This document shows, piece after piece, positions 30,001-44,721 of a stretch of 64,000 nt of DNA (within the stretch, counting starts at the first letter, position 1; each line of letters begins with the position of its first letter). This DNA is from Salminus brasiliensis. Lineage: Eukaryota > Chordata > Actinopteri > Characiformes > Bryconidae. Under the pieces are notes generated by a model. The model was not told where the DNA came from and did no database searches. It saw only the letters and a program-made list of their open reading frames with translations. The stretch lies in assembly GCF_030463535.1 (NCBI RefSeq), contig NC_132893.1:31618224-31682223 (forward strand), given 5' to 3'. Both the position numbers and the translations under genes were made by a program.

Positions 30001-33000
30001 CTGTAGCACCTCTTTTATTTTTCAGAGTGTACTGAATTTTTAACTTGAAGTCTTAACGATGTCTTAATACACTCTGTTTATTAGCTTTGAGTGGATTTCA
30101 AATTGGTTTCATAATTATTTTATAAGAATTGCTTTTCAACGTTCTGCCCCAGCAGGGCCGGGCGGGCCTGCACTCGTGAATAAGTGCGGGCCGATGACAG
30201 TGGTTATGACAGGACACCAAAGAAATGAACCGACTGGGACTAGCAGGTTTTGTTAATGTTATTCCTGCCCGAAGCCCCGTCTGTGCCAGCTGGAATACAT
30301 TTGCTGTGTTTTTTACAGTACTGAAATTAGGCCTCCACTTTTTCCACAACCCCGTTCTGCTCTTGTATCCCAAAGGCCTACAAGACGATCTGAGCCCAAG
30401 ACCCCACAAATTCCTGTAATTAAACACTGTAAACGCTAACTTCACAAGAGCAGGCAAAGCGATTATCAGTGTACATTGACGTAGCAGAATTAGTTCCTAC
30501 ATTATATGAAGTGTATGTAATAACTGTGTAATTACACAGTAATAACCATGTAACAACAGTGTAACTACTAGTGATCGGCTCACTGTTACAAATGGATTGC
30601 AGTAGTACAGCTTATGTAATTGCATAAATGTATTAACTTTAGTTTCGACTCATGTAATAACACAAGTGTAACTCAGTAGCTGTCTCTTTTAAGTGGTTAT
30701 AAATGTGTTATAAGATGAGAGTAATTGTATTGATATGAACTGCGACTTTTCCTGTTATAGCTATTGAGTCAAAACTGATGTTTTGTGGAATTACACAAGC
30801 TGTTGTAACAACTAATACGTCACCAGTAGTTATTACATTGTTATTACATGCTTATTAATGTGTAACTGGCCTGTTATTAAAGACACGTTAATTACTCTAA
30901 AAATGAAAAAATAAATTACAACAAATTTCAACAACCATCAAATCAGTCCGCTTCAGATGCACAGAAGCTGCTGAGATGTGGTCAGCAGAAGCAGGTGTTA
31001 TTTGGATGGGACCGGACTCAACTCCACCAAACATCACATGCTGACCAAGGGAGGGTTTCTTCGGCTTTCTAGCATGGAGAGAGGGTCAATGCGGCTTTTG
31101 GCGCAGTGGCTGAGACTAATGCTCTGCAGATGGCCACGAAAGCAACCCCCCACCCCACCCCCCAAGCACCCCACCACCACACCTCTGGCACACGGAGCGC
31201 TTGTGTAAACAAAGTGTCGTACACCACCTCCTCCGACCGCAGAGAAATGTGGGATATCAAACTGACTGATTTGGCTTCGCTTCCCCCTTTCCCTTCCCCG
31301 TCCCAAGAATGATGACACTAGCCTTGCTCGCTGGATCCCAGGCACTGGGGCCTCTGGGGAGAGGGGGGGCAGGATGGGGGCTTGTCCACTGAAAATGACA
31401 TCATGCTAGACTCGAGAGCCTCGCGGTTAGCCTCGAACGAGACACGGCTCTTCATGGTTCTTCTTGCTCTTTCTGAACCGCGCTCACGTACGAGCTCTGA
31501 AACGATGTGTCTGACATGAAGGCCAGTTGACCTGTTTAGGCTCCGCCCACCTGTGTGTGAATATGTTTTGGAGAAAATAATGAGATGCAAAAATCTCATA
31601 TTCCTCTCATATTCAGCATGTTTTTACCTACGTTTGTATTACTGCGTCAGTAATATCGGCCTCAGCAGCTTTTATACGAAATGAGACACAATATTATTAT
31701 TTAATAGAATTACTTAAATTAAAGAAAACAAAAGTGTCTATTTTTTTGCCCATTTATTTTTTAGTTTAATTATTTATTTAGTGAAAAACAAGTGGATTAG
31801 CATAATTAAATCATAATCTATAAGGGCTAAAACAATTATTATAGTAAATATGGATGAAATTAATATTATGGAGAATTTTTTTTTTACTAATTTCAGATGA
31901 TTAAGCATCATTTTTTTTACAGTTTTTTACAGTTTTTTTTTTTATAAACATTTATGTATATATAAATATCCAAAATACAACCAGAATTACGTAATAAGGT
32001 CAAATAAGGTCGGGGCTAGACTACACTAAATAAGTACTATATCTATACCTGTTAATATAAACTGGTAAATTAATTAAATTAAAATTATTGGTAAGATCAT
32101 TTAGTGGCCTATTTGTTATAGAGGCTGGACTAGGACCAAAAGGTCACAGGAAGTGTGTGTATGTGTGTGTGTGTGTGTGTGTGTGGGGGGGGGGGGGGTG
32201 TGGTGATTTAAAGAAGAAGAGCGCTTTCTCCCCTCTTTAGCATTTACAACAGAGGTGCCCTTGAGCAAGGCTCCTAATCCCCGACTGCTTTCTGGGCACT
32301 GATTTAGCTGTACCCGAGGTTGTGTGTGTGTGTGTATGCTTTAATTGCTCACTAGTGTGTGTGTTTACTTCTACGGCTTCAGCAGTGACCTTCTTCTTGT
32401 CTTGTGTTTGCCAGTTAGTTAGCAGTTAGCAGCTATGCTACCGCGGTCTGGTATGCTCGAGTGGTGCATTACTAGTTCCCTTATGCCCTAATAAGTCCTT
32501 CACACTGCTTTAGTAGACAGTCTTTCACCACAAAGAGAACTCGAGCTTGATTAGAGACAGTGTTTATGATGTAGCAATGGCCTCCATCCCTCACCAGCAC
32601 CACCTCAGAATCTGCACATAAAAAGCCCAGCACCACTGTATACTGTTTTCAGTATAACTGCTCCATCTGTTAAACAATTTAATGCCACACTGCTCATCCA
32701 CCCCGTTCCCTCAATCCCACACATTGGAAACAGTGTGGGAAACTGCAGGCTCCTGCAGATTTACTCAATACAACAACGTACAATAAGCCTGAAAGCACCA
32801 TGCAAGCTTGCAAAGCCGCTCCTGTGTACTTTACTAACCAAATTCTGACAGCTTCCTTCCAGACAAAGAATACACCATCTGCGTAATGATGCGTTTCAGT
32901 GGGTTGTCTGGAAAGGAATGTGAAACCCTGTTGAAATCTCTTCGCTGCGTCTTGCCTATCACAAGAAAGAAACTTTAGGGCGTTTGTTCTAGATGTGCTT

Positions 33001-34047
33001 CTGTCCTGCAGATCATAACTCGCTAGGGAAAAGCCCTGAAGCCTCAAAGCACTCCCTCCAGGCCCGACCTCCAGTCTAATGCACCCACAAGCCCAACGGA
33101 TAGAAAGGATAGACTCAAACAGGAACGAGGCCGGAGGATTAATCTTGATATGCTGAGGCTGTTCTCAAATCTAGAACAAATCTGGGAGTGTTTGCTTTGG
33201 GATTTCTCTGATGACGTGCTTATAGAAAGAGCAGATCACCTGGGATTTGGAGCCACTTGGAATTTACTTAACTTGTTTCTGGGCTTTGAAACTGAGTACG
33301 TTTCATTCAGCATCAGCTGTATCTTAAATATTACGAGCGTTCTCTGAAAGGTTCCTCGAAACCACTTCATCCTGTACTTGCTGGCATCCTCTCGGCAGAG
33401 ATAGGAATCAATGGAAAGTACATGCAACCACACATGAGCTATTCCACTAAAACGCCTCTCCACATCAGATTTGACTCCAGGCCTGTTCACCTCTGCCTGC
33501 CTCCAAATTGCAGCGGAGCCTCTGGCGTGCAGACCAGGGCGAACAGAGGCCTTTTCTGAGTGGATGTTTTGTCTTTTCTCCCTCCCCCATTACTGGGATT
33601 ATATCCTTTATGAAACCAGAGTGTAGTTAGGGAGGTTTAGAAATACAATCCTTATGGAAATATCATGTACTTGAGTATGAGTATTGTAGCTAAGCATTGT
33701 AGTACAGCACTCTTTACGTGTACTGCTGTAAATACTGGTCCTATTCTCAGTGTGGAGTTTGCCTTAACCCCAGTGTGGCTTAAAAGTGTCCTGTAAATAT
33801 GTAATACAGAAATTCAGGATGGATTAAATAGTATTACACTGCAGACACTGAAACAACCATGTTAGCTTGTGGCTCAAGCATTAGACCAGGGACCACAGAG
33901 CACAGCTTTTGGACTTCTCTAATGTTGATTACTTTAGCATTCATAATATCTATCTGTCTATATATCTCTATATATAAATGCTTCCACTGTTCATTTTCAC
34001 CAGCTGACTTGTTGTTGGCTCCTATTACAGTGTTAAATTCAATGATT

Positions 34048-34096
<49 letters not shown>

Positions 34097-34255
34097 CACT
34101 AAATATACAAAAGTATTGGGACACCTCTTAATCATTGAATTCAGTACTGTTATAGGAGCCATTGCTGCAACAACAAGTCAGCTGGTGAAAATGAACAGTG
34201 GAAGCATTTAGGAACCACAGACAGCATCGGATAGTGCATAAAAGTATCCAATGTT

Positions 34256-34289
<34 letters not shown>

Positions 34290-34320
34290 CGATTTGACAT
34301 AATGAATCTGGCAGTTATTC

Positions 34321-34357
<37 letters not shown>

Positions 34358-34564
34358 AATAACTGCCAGATTCTTTATGTGGTATGACACCAACTACATA
34401 TGTAATATATAGTGTAGCACAAAGTCTATGCAAGTTTATGCAACATGTGGGTAAAATAGATATACATGCATAATTAAGTATATATACAAAATTTGCATAT
34501 ATATATTTATACATATACATATACATATACATAGTTATACTTTTGGAGGGGGAATACTAGAATT

Positions 34565-34624
<60 letters not shown>

Positions 34625-37425
34625 TACATATAATTCTGTCCAGGTCTGCTTTAGTATGTGTGTAGTAAACTCGTAGGACGGTTTAGTTAACTTCTCTCTC
34701 TTAAGGAATGCCAAATTAAAAAAAATCCCCCCTGAAAACTCCCTGCAGTCCTCTCAGGTTCCCCCGGCCTTCTGTCCTGCTTCTCTGATTAGCAGCCTCT
34801 CTCCGGCTTCCTGTGTGGCCCTCCGCTCACGCTTCTGAGGCTGTTTTGTTGTTTTTTTTTTTTTACTCAGCCCAACATGGGGTAGGTACAGCCTCTGCTC
34901 TGTCCCACTCCCTCTGCTCAAATCTAACCCCCCTCCCTAGCTGAGAGTAAACCCACTCTGATTTCCTGCAATTACACTCGATTAGAGCAGCTGTCAGTCT
35001 GGCACAGATGAGAGACTGACACAAACATGACATCCATCTCCTGCCTCTTTTTTTTTATTCCTGCCAGACACCGTGATTCTGCTGGAAAACGCAAAGCTCT
35101 GCTCCGCGGCAAATCAGATTATAGGCTGGTGCTGCTTCTTCTGATCCTCCAGGCCTACAGTGCGGCTCCAGCCGCCTCCAGTGTGTAATGTAGGTGTTAA
35201 TTTGACGCCGGTGATTTGGCAGGGCAGGAGATGAATAAAGCTCGTGACAAATGTATGACATTATTATGGAAAATATTTTGGCCTGCCCCACTTACACAAT
35301 CTCTGCTCACTGTATCCTGCCACAGGCCCCCGAGGGGCCGCTTGCTTGTCATTTTCAGTTTCAGATGAAATGCACATGAGTTTAGACGCTGCTCCAGTCC
35401 TCTGCCTCTCAGCTGCGAGTGGGTTTCAGTAAAGCTACCGCGAATGTGAATTCTGCGTCACTGCAGCCGGCACAAATCATTCCCATTCCACGCAGTCACT
35501 CCTAATGACGGACAACTCCAGTCCACCAAGGCCTGCACGTGCGGACCGGGTGATGCGATATGACACTTTGTACACAGCGGGAGAGGCAAACACAAGGTCT
35601 GAATGGTTCTTGAGATGGACACAAGGTTCTAGGAAAACCTTTGGTCATACTTCTGTGTGCTATGTGCTCAGAAAGGGTTCTTTGATGAGCTTCTTTGAAA
35701 TTCAGAAGCTTGCCTTAAATTTTGCAATTTTTAAAACTGAAAGATGCTTTAAGAATAAAATTCTCTCATTTTCTTTGTATTCTTTAGTAAAAAATATGCA
35801 GAATATCAAACACTGTAAACGTACTAGAGTCCACGCCAAAAGGGTTCTACAGGTAGCTCTAAAGAAGGGTTCCTAGACCTTATTTGGTGCTACAGTGACC
35901 CATCTTCTAAATGTTTTCCAACTGCCTAGAAGTGGCAAGGAACCAGTCCAGTGTCCAAATATTTTTTTGTGCGTCATGGTTCCATATAGAACCACTGCCT
36001 TTACCAAAGAACCTTGAAGAATTAGTGATAACGGTTAGAACTATCTGCAAAAGGTTCTCCCTCAATCTAACCACCAGCCAAGCATCCAGGGGGTCTTTTA
36101 AGTGGTCATGTTTCTATACAGTTCTATAAAGAACCTTTGAAGAACCCATTTTTGAGAGTGTATCTGGGTCCAGTTTCTTAAAGGTTTTGGACTATTTGTA
36201 GTAAATCAGTCTCGCGCTTGCTTGCTCTGGGACCTGGCTTAAGGTTAAGGTTTTGAGTTAATTGAATTTATTTATTGATATTTATCCAGATGTTGAAATC
36301 AGGTGGAGACAAGGTGAACATCTGTAAATCTTCCACAGACGTCCCTCAACATCCTTCTGTGGGTCTCTAAAATTCACACTCAGAGATCTCATTTTAGGGA
36401 ACCATTGAAAGGCTCCTGAGGAACCCGAATGTGGGTCTTCTACAGGGGTCTTGGTAGATAGATTAATTTGAGCATATCTCTTTGGTTCTGTTTGCCACTA
36501 TTGCCCCATGTTGCTCAAGTATACATTAGGCATCATGATGGAGGTGTTTCTCAGTGGCAGCTTTGATTGAGAATCCAGTGCGAGTACAGAGAGCCCTCTA
36601 TATGCCTCCTGAGCGTAACTCCAATGTAACAGAATTTGCCTTTAAAAATGATGCCCGTGATGGCCATCTCAGGCTGAGCTAATTATAAATCTCGGCACGG
36701 CCGCACCGTATCGGGTTACGCTCTGTGTATAGAGGCGAGCCAGCCGTGCTCTAAAAGTGTTTCTTTCACCAAAAAAATAAAATAAATATAAAATCACACC
36801 AATGCCACCAATAAATGGAAGGAAAAGCTTTTTAAACCATCTCAAACCAAAGAGTCCACTCCGCCAAGTCTGGCAAATCAAAACCATGGAGCGGCTTCTA
36901 TGCTGACAAATGCTTTTTCTCCAGCTCTATCAGAAAATCAAGCCAAATATGAAAATCATTTTTAAGTGAAATTCCCTTCTAAGTATAGTCTTTTCTGGCG
37001 GGACATATTTTGCTAAGATCTCTATCTCCTGAGCAGAAAAGGCTCTACAGTAAGTACAGGGCTTCTCTGCCACTGGACAACACACACAAACAAGCCCCTG
37101 GTCCTTACAACAACCCTTACTAAGCCACTGCGCTGCTACTACGACTCCTTGACAACTTGAAGCTATTACAGCAGCCCCCTTTTTGCCTTGTCTAAATGAA
37201 TATCTTACACAGTCAATCACCGTGTTGCCTCTGGTAATGTTCCCATGATGCTGTGGTACACAAGGCCTCCATACAAGTGTCCCATAACCTCATATCTTTA
37301 TTTCTGCTGTTTTTTGCTTTACTTTGTGTTAAAACTGTATGATGAACGGACCAATAGAAATGCTTCAAAATGATCATCACACATTCAGTTCACTTCTTTA
37401 GTTAAGAAGGTTTTTTGCTGCTTCT

Positions 37426-37461
<36 letters not shown>

Positions 37462-37704
37462 AATATATATATATATTTCTTTTCTTTTTTTTTTTAAGCA
37501 GAATTCTTGAAGCATTTCTATTGGTACATTCAGTATTAAATTTTGACACACTGTAAAAAAAACAATTGCCAGATTCACATTTACATTATTTTCAAAAAAG
37601 AAAAAATAGAGAACAAAATGTAGATACAAGGTTTTTGTATGACAATGTATGTATATTTTTTATTTTATTTTTTGTATATATATTTTAGCTTTCCTTTTTT
37701 TCCA

Positions 37705-37770
<66 letters not shown>

Positions 37771-39682
37771 GAGAGAGAGAGAGAGAGAGAGTACAAATAA
37801 AGTAAACAAATGCAAATATGGTATTTATTTGTTCATATTGAGAAAGAGCAAAAAACTTTGTCATTTTCTTTTTTTTCTTTAAATACAATAAGCAAACATT
37901 TGTAACTTTAATAACTTTAATAACTTAAAAAACATCAACAACACATGTAAATCGACCAGGGGTGCCCCAGCCTGTCCACGCAATCGCATATGTGGAGAAC
38001 AAACTGCCAGCTCTGCTGAGTTGTGAGGGAACCCGTAATTAATAGATATAAGAGAAATCACTTTTTAAAATAACTCAGTTTGTTTACAACAACATTAGCC
38101 ATCTCCAGAAATTCAGAAATCAGCCATAACACCTTAACATCATTAGATTTTTGAATATTTGTATTTATATTTTATTTCTTTTGTTGTTAAAATGAGGCAG
38201 AATGTCAAAAAGGGCTTCTATACAGCACTGATGAAAAGGGTTTGACCCAATAATGGCACCTTTTTTGGTGCTACATAGAACCGGGGTTTAAGGTTCTATA
38301 AAGAAAAACCCACTTAACCAGGCAAACAACCATTGAATTATTCAGACGGTTCTTTGAGTTGTCCTGGTTCTATCTAGACCTATTGCCTTCACTAAGAACC
38401 CGCTGAAGAACCTGATCAGCTCTTACAATCTTTACAAAACAAGCGTAATTACCCAGAGAATTTGACACGGGCATCGTGTAACGTCCTTTCTGAAGGTTAT
38501 TTCTCTTCAGACGTTGTTATCAGATGAGCTAAACCCCACTGGAGACACAGAGCTATCTCAGACACTCTGTTATCTCAGTAAACACTTTACTGATAGTGTT
38601 TAATTTGTATTTACACACGAAGAGAAAATTGCAGCTTTCCTTTTTCCCATGTCTCCTTCAGCAGAGATGGATATTCACGGCCTGGTTTAGACACAGAGCG
38701 TCCTACACCAACAGACGCAGCAGCTTTTAGACCCAGTGTGATCCGTATCCGGCATCAAAATGCCCCCACGAGAAATGACAAAAACCCTGAATGCACTCTG
38801 GCCTCTGACTCCTGCCATCCTCCCAACACTTCTGCCTTTCTCCACACTAAACAAGACATCTGCACAGATGTGTGTAGGAGCCTTCCAGAGCGGCCCCGGC
38901 GCCCCAGCATTGATACCCCCATCATGTGAAGCATCACTTCAGATTATTGGCTCCTAAAGCAGAAAACAAACGTCCTCCTCGAACGCGGGATCAGCTCAGA
39001 AAAAAAGGGGGCCAGTCACTTCACACTGCTGCGAATGAACGGGGAAGGCAGGCCAATATCCTTCTGCCATTCAGAGCCTGAGCTGAGTGCCCTGCAATCA
39101 CACCCTCGCATCCTGAACGCTATCACACACATCCTTCACTCGGCAGCCCGCACATTACACCAGTGTCAGAGAGCCTGAGGGAAGCGTCCATAGACTACAA
39201 TACAAATCACCTTGATCAGATAACAAGCAAGTTCTATCAGCTGTATGAGCTATTACCACTACTACTTCATTTAGGAGACAGGCTCTGTTAGGCCACACTT
39301 ATATAGCAATACTCATGTATGTGAATTTGATACAATAAGGGGTGTGTTTTGCATTTTTCAGCCATTTATAGCAGCGCATATATATATATATATAGGTGTC
39401 CTTATTATGTATATTGTATAAATGTATTGTATAAATGTAAGAAAATGTAGGTTATAAATGAAGGTTATGGGATAATGGCATATATATGTATATGTATACA
39501 AGCATATGTGTATATGCCATTATCCCATAACCTACATTAATAACCTACATTGATACATCATATATATATATATATATATATGAGCATAACACAGGGCATA
39601 TTTGTATAGGAATATATTTATACATATAAATCTGTATATACTTGTATATATGTATATATATGGCATTGTCCCATACATAGAT

Positions 39683-39718
<36 letters not shown>

Positions 39719-42700
39719 TGATGTATACGGCTTTAATAACTGTATGCGTGTTTTGCATTTTTTTTCCAACCATTTATTGCATTCATTTAGGTGACCAGCA
39801 AGCCATATGGGCCATCTACTATATTAGTACATAAACACACACACATTCCTTTACATGTCTTTTTGTTCAGGTGACACTCTATCTGTCAGTCTATCTGTAC
39901 GATCAGTTTGTAACAGTACACATAAGAACATCTCGACTTGTACTGATATTAATAAGGACCCTTCTGCATAAGCTTGGGCATATGGCGTACTTCTCTGCAC
40001 CTTTGGAAGCGATGTCTTAATTCAGATAAGAGCTTATACAACACATACAGTCTCCTTTAGGGCGTATTTCCAAATAGGAACACACATGTATACACCTTCA
40101 ATCAGCGACATGCAACATTTTCCAGCCAATAGTGCATAGCTGTCTAATCAGGGGTATGTTTTGAATTTTTACACCATTTCTAGCTACTGACCATCACAGG
40201 AGACGAGCCAACTATACTAGCACACGGTCTGCTTATGGGATACTGGTATTTACATACATATTGCTCAGGTAACAATCTACCTGTACCAGCAGTTAATAAC
40301 TGCATACAATGTCCTGACCTGTGCTGAGATGATATGAGTAAGGACGCTAGTAGACACAGTACGCGTGGACTTCAATACAATCCTCAAAATGATATAACTC
40401 TCATACATATGCAGGGTCATTAATTAGCACTTTTGTAAGACGTTGATGACCTCACTACTGATAGCAAGCCGTTTTTTTACATGAGCCGTGGCTATTAGAC
40501 TAAAGCTCCGTAATGGATACTGATAAAGACCGATTTAACTTTTATTTTTTAAGCCATTTATTGATTCAGTTCATCTGACAAGCAAACTACATTAATTATG
40601 ACAGGGCTTTGTTCATAAGCAGGATCATATTTAATATTAAAATGCTGAAAGGCCTTTTAGGATACAGCGCTGTTGGGATATAGTGTAGATTATAGAGTGC
40701 TTTGACCATAAGCAGGGCTATATTTTGCATTTATTTCGCTACAGGACAGTAAATGGCGCGCACACACACATACACACTGCTTTGGTCATATACACCCAAT
40801 AACCACACAATCAGTTTGACGACTAGGGTAAATACTGTCTATCGGGCGGTTATATGAACCCTCACTGTTAGTGTATGATCTTTTATGTATTTGCACTTTT
40901 GTAAGCCATTATTTATCGTAATACTAATATCGAGTAAGCTGTATTAATTATTACTGTGGTGGTTAAATTGTCTTTATTATGGGATGCTGATATTTACATA
41001 GGCCTTTTGTCATAAGCAGGGTCATATTTAGTATTTATTTGCAATTAAAATAGTACAAGCAGGCTATATGAACCCTCTTTGTATGGATACAGTATCCGTT
41101 ACAGTGTTAGTATACAGTAGTAGTGTTTATAACGGTCTTTGCATATAAGCAGGGATGCATTTTGGGGCCTTTAGAGCTTATTATTTTAGTCTGTATATCT
41201 GAAGGAAAGTGAAGGCCGTCTATAAGACATATGAACCATCACTGTTGATTGTTTAAGGGCTTTAGCAGCTATTTTGCATGTATTTTTTGTACTTTTGTAA
41301 GCCAATAATTATCGTAATACTAATATCGAGGAAGCTATATTAATTATTACTGTGGTTAAATTGTCTTTTTTATGGGATGCTGATATTTACGTAGGCCTTT
41401 TGTCATAAACAGGCTCATATTTGGTATTAATTAGTATTTATTTGCAGTTTAAATAATACAAACAGGCAAAATGAGCCCTTTTTATATGGATACATTATCC
41501 GTTACAGTGTTAGTATACAGTAGTAGTATTTATATGCAGGGATGCATTTTGGGGCCTTTAGAGCTTATTATTTAAGTCTACACACCTGAATGAAAGTGAA
41601 GGCCGTCTATAAGCCATATATATTATATATTTATATATATTATATTATTTACAAGACATATGAACCATCAGTGTTAGGAAATAATTTCCTTTATGAAATA
41701 TGAAAATCTGTAAATGATCATGGCACCTATTTTGCATTTGTTTTGGTAGTCGGATACAATCTACACTATACAAATAAACATTATGCCATTATGAAATATT
41801 GCTAGGTCTATTTATAAATGCTCTCCTACATGTAATCTTACTGTTATTGATTACTTTTATTTCTATAACAAGCAAGTATAATTTCCTTTATGTGCTGGCA
41901 ATACTAATAAAGCCCTTTGTGAATTAATATAAACATATTTTTCATTTATATGAACATTCACAAGCCATTATTACCTGAATTCTGTACATTTCTGAAGTGC
42001 CCAGCATCTGAATGCACGCATTTCTCCAAATCTAAGCAAGATCCTACGTTTCTCAGCTGGCATTCACACTCCTACAGAGCAGGAGGCAGCTCAGCTTCAG
42101 TCCTATCCCACATTTACTGCATTGTAGGGCACCAAAAGCAATGCAAAATATCAGCCTTAACTCTAGCAGTCTCACCGAGCAAGGCCATAATCTGCAGCAA
42201 CCAGATAAACAGTAAAAATCCAGATGTTTATGCGCCAACAGCCACAAGAATCCTGCAGGTCTTTCTGCAGTGCTCTGAAGAAAGAGGCTCTGCAGCACGA
42301 GCATGACCCAAACAGCACCTATCATTACGCATAAAGCAGCGCAGGCATGTATCGTTTTATATACCCACACACACAGACACACACACACACCTCCACGCTT
42401 ACCAACCCAACACCCAAACAAACAGCTACTGCACTCCTCACACATTTTCACAGCAACCTCTGATCAGCATCCAGCTGATCTGATTCACAGATCTATCCAG
42501 TGCGATTAGAGCAGAATGAAGAGCATCATTAAAGCAGGACAGATGTGCTGCCTCTGTGAGCATCCTGACAGTACAGCTGCTGCTGCTGCTGATGTGTAAT
42601 CTACACCTTTAGATGAAGTAGAAAAACTTACCCTACCTGAAATAATCCATTTTACAGAAGATTTCCTTATTTTTGATGTAGCAGCTGCTGTGCTGACGCA

Positions 42701-43778
42701 GTGATGTTCTGCACACTGAGCACTCCAGGCACCGCACGTGCCAGATTAGATTATTAACCTGGGGGAAACAAAAAACCCAATATAATACATATTACAAATA
42801 GATAGTAATCATAATACTACTACTACTACTACTACTACTAATAATAATAATAATAACAAATAGATACTAATCATACTACTACTACTACTTATAATAATAT
42901 TTAAAAATAATAATAACAAATAGATAGTAATCATACTACTACTACTACTACTTATAATAATATTTAAAAATAATAATAACAAATAGATAGTAATCATACT
43001 ACTACTACTACTTATAATAATATTTAAAAATAATAATAACAAATAGATAGTAATCATACTACTACTACTACTACTTATAATAATATTTAAAAATAATAAT
43101 AACAAATAGATAGTAATCATACTACTACTACTACTTATAATAATATTTAAAAATAATAATAACAAATAGATAGTAATCATACTACTACTACTACTTATAA
43201 TAATATTTAAAAATAATAATAACAAATAGATAGTAATCATACTACTACTACTTATAATAATAATAATAATAATAAAAAATAATTATTATTATTATAATAA
43301 CAATAATAACAAATATATACTAATCATACTACTATTACTACTACTACTAATAATAATAATAATAATAACAAAAGGATAGTAATCATACCAATAATAATAA
43401 TATTAATAAGAATTAGAATAGAAATATAATATAAATATAATAATACAAATTAATAATATAATAAATATTATATCATATAATACAAATATATAATATAAAA
43501 AATAATATAATACAAATATGATATTAGTCATTATACTTGTTATTATTATTAATAATAATACTTTTTAAATGGTAAGTATATTAGTATAGTAGTAGTACTT
43601 ATGTTGTTATCAAATTACTCCTGTTTATTATCATTATTATTAGTAGTAGTAGTAGTATAAATATTATTTTAAAGGTATAATTATAAAATATGATCACAAT
43701 TATTACAAGTGTTATTATTATTATTGTTACAACAACAACAATAATAATAATAATAATAATAACAATAATAATAATAAC

Positions 43779-43819
<41 letters not shown>

Positions 43820-44670
43820 TGTATTAATTCTGTATTCTTACGCGAGTTCCTGACCTTCATTATAATCACTGCCTATTCCTATCATTTCTATCAGTAAAAT
43901 TATTACATTTCATTATTAAACTCCTGACTGAATCTGATTCTGATGCAGGAGAATGTAAAACTGTGTGTGATGAAGAATGTGTGTATATTTACTGTACAGA
44001 TGTTTATATTCCTTTACTTCGTTCCAGCTGTGGAGTTTCCTCTGTTTCTCTTTATTTTATATTTAATATGAACAGATGTGTTTCGGGCGCAGCAGACAGC
44101 GCGTGCTGTGCCCTGCAGTAACACCCCTCGTATTAACCGATAGTGAATGAAGCTTGTAGCTGCTGTTAAATAAATCCATCAATAATTATTAAATATTGAT
44201 CCGCTCTGAAACGGCAGGCTAGCGGCTTCACTGAGGAGCAGGAACACAAGTCAATAAACCATATCTAAAACTAGGCCTGTTCTAATAATAATAATAATAT
44301 TATTAATAATATTAATATTAATAAATCAGCAGCTATAGTAAAACAGGCCAGAACTATCACTAAACATGTAAAACTCGTTTATTCAACGAAAACGTCTAAA
44401 ACACCACGAGCCGCCCCGCAGCCCCGCGCGTGCCCTTATTTACCTTGAGCAGGTATCTGTCCAGGATCTCAAGGCCGCAGCTAGCGCACACGTTCCTGCT
44501 GGAGGAGGAGGCGCTGGAGGGTGGAGAGGAGGGAGAGGAGGACGGGGATGGGGAGCGGGGGGGCTCCCTCTGAGAGTCACTGTCACAACGGGACTGTAGG
44601 GGGGCATGCACAGCAATCACTTTATACACCTTTAATACAGATATACACCCTCTATACCCCCACTGTACAG

Positions 44671-44721
<51 letters not shown>

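Larger units (their letters stand above)
28938..42636 (-). other. LHX6 intron between the LIM1 and LIM2 exons, 13.7 kb
   Basis: No LHX6 exon is missing: the flanking phases join in the LIM1-LIM2 linker. It holds a 128-bp palindrome, inverted repeat clusters around (TA)n, several microsatellites, candidate non-coding regulatory blocks and a decayed satellite, listed separately. Confidence 0.75.
42759..44443 (-). other. LHX6 intron rich in AAT/TAC tandem repeats
   Basis: It contains the 60-63-bp tandem array (42785-43400), AT-rich sequence, (AAT)n at about 43710-43817 and a less repetitive part at 43820-44280. No gene seen. Confidence 0.7.

Noticed and set aside
42809-43240. 143-codon reverse frame with a perfect ~20-residue repeat
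   Set aside because: It is the reading of a 60/63-bp AT-rich tandem array whose units differ by whole triplets.
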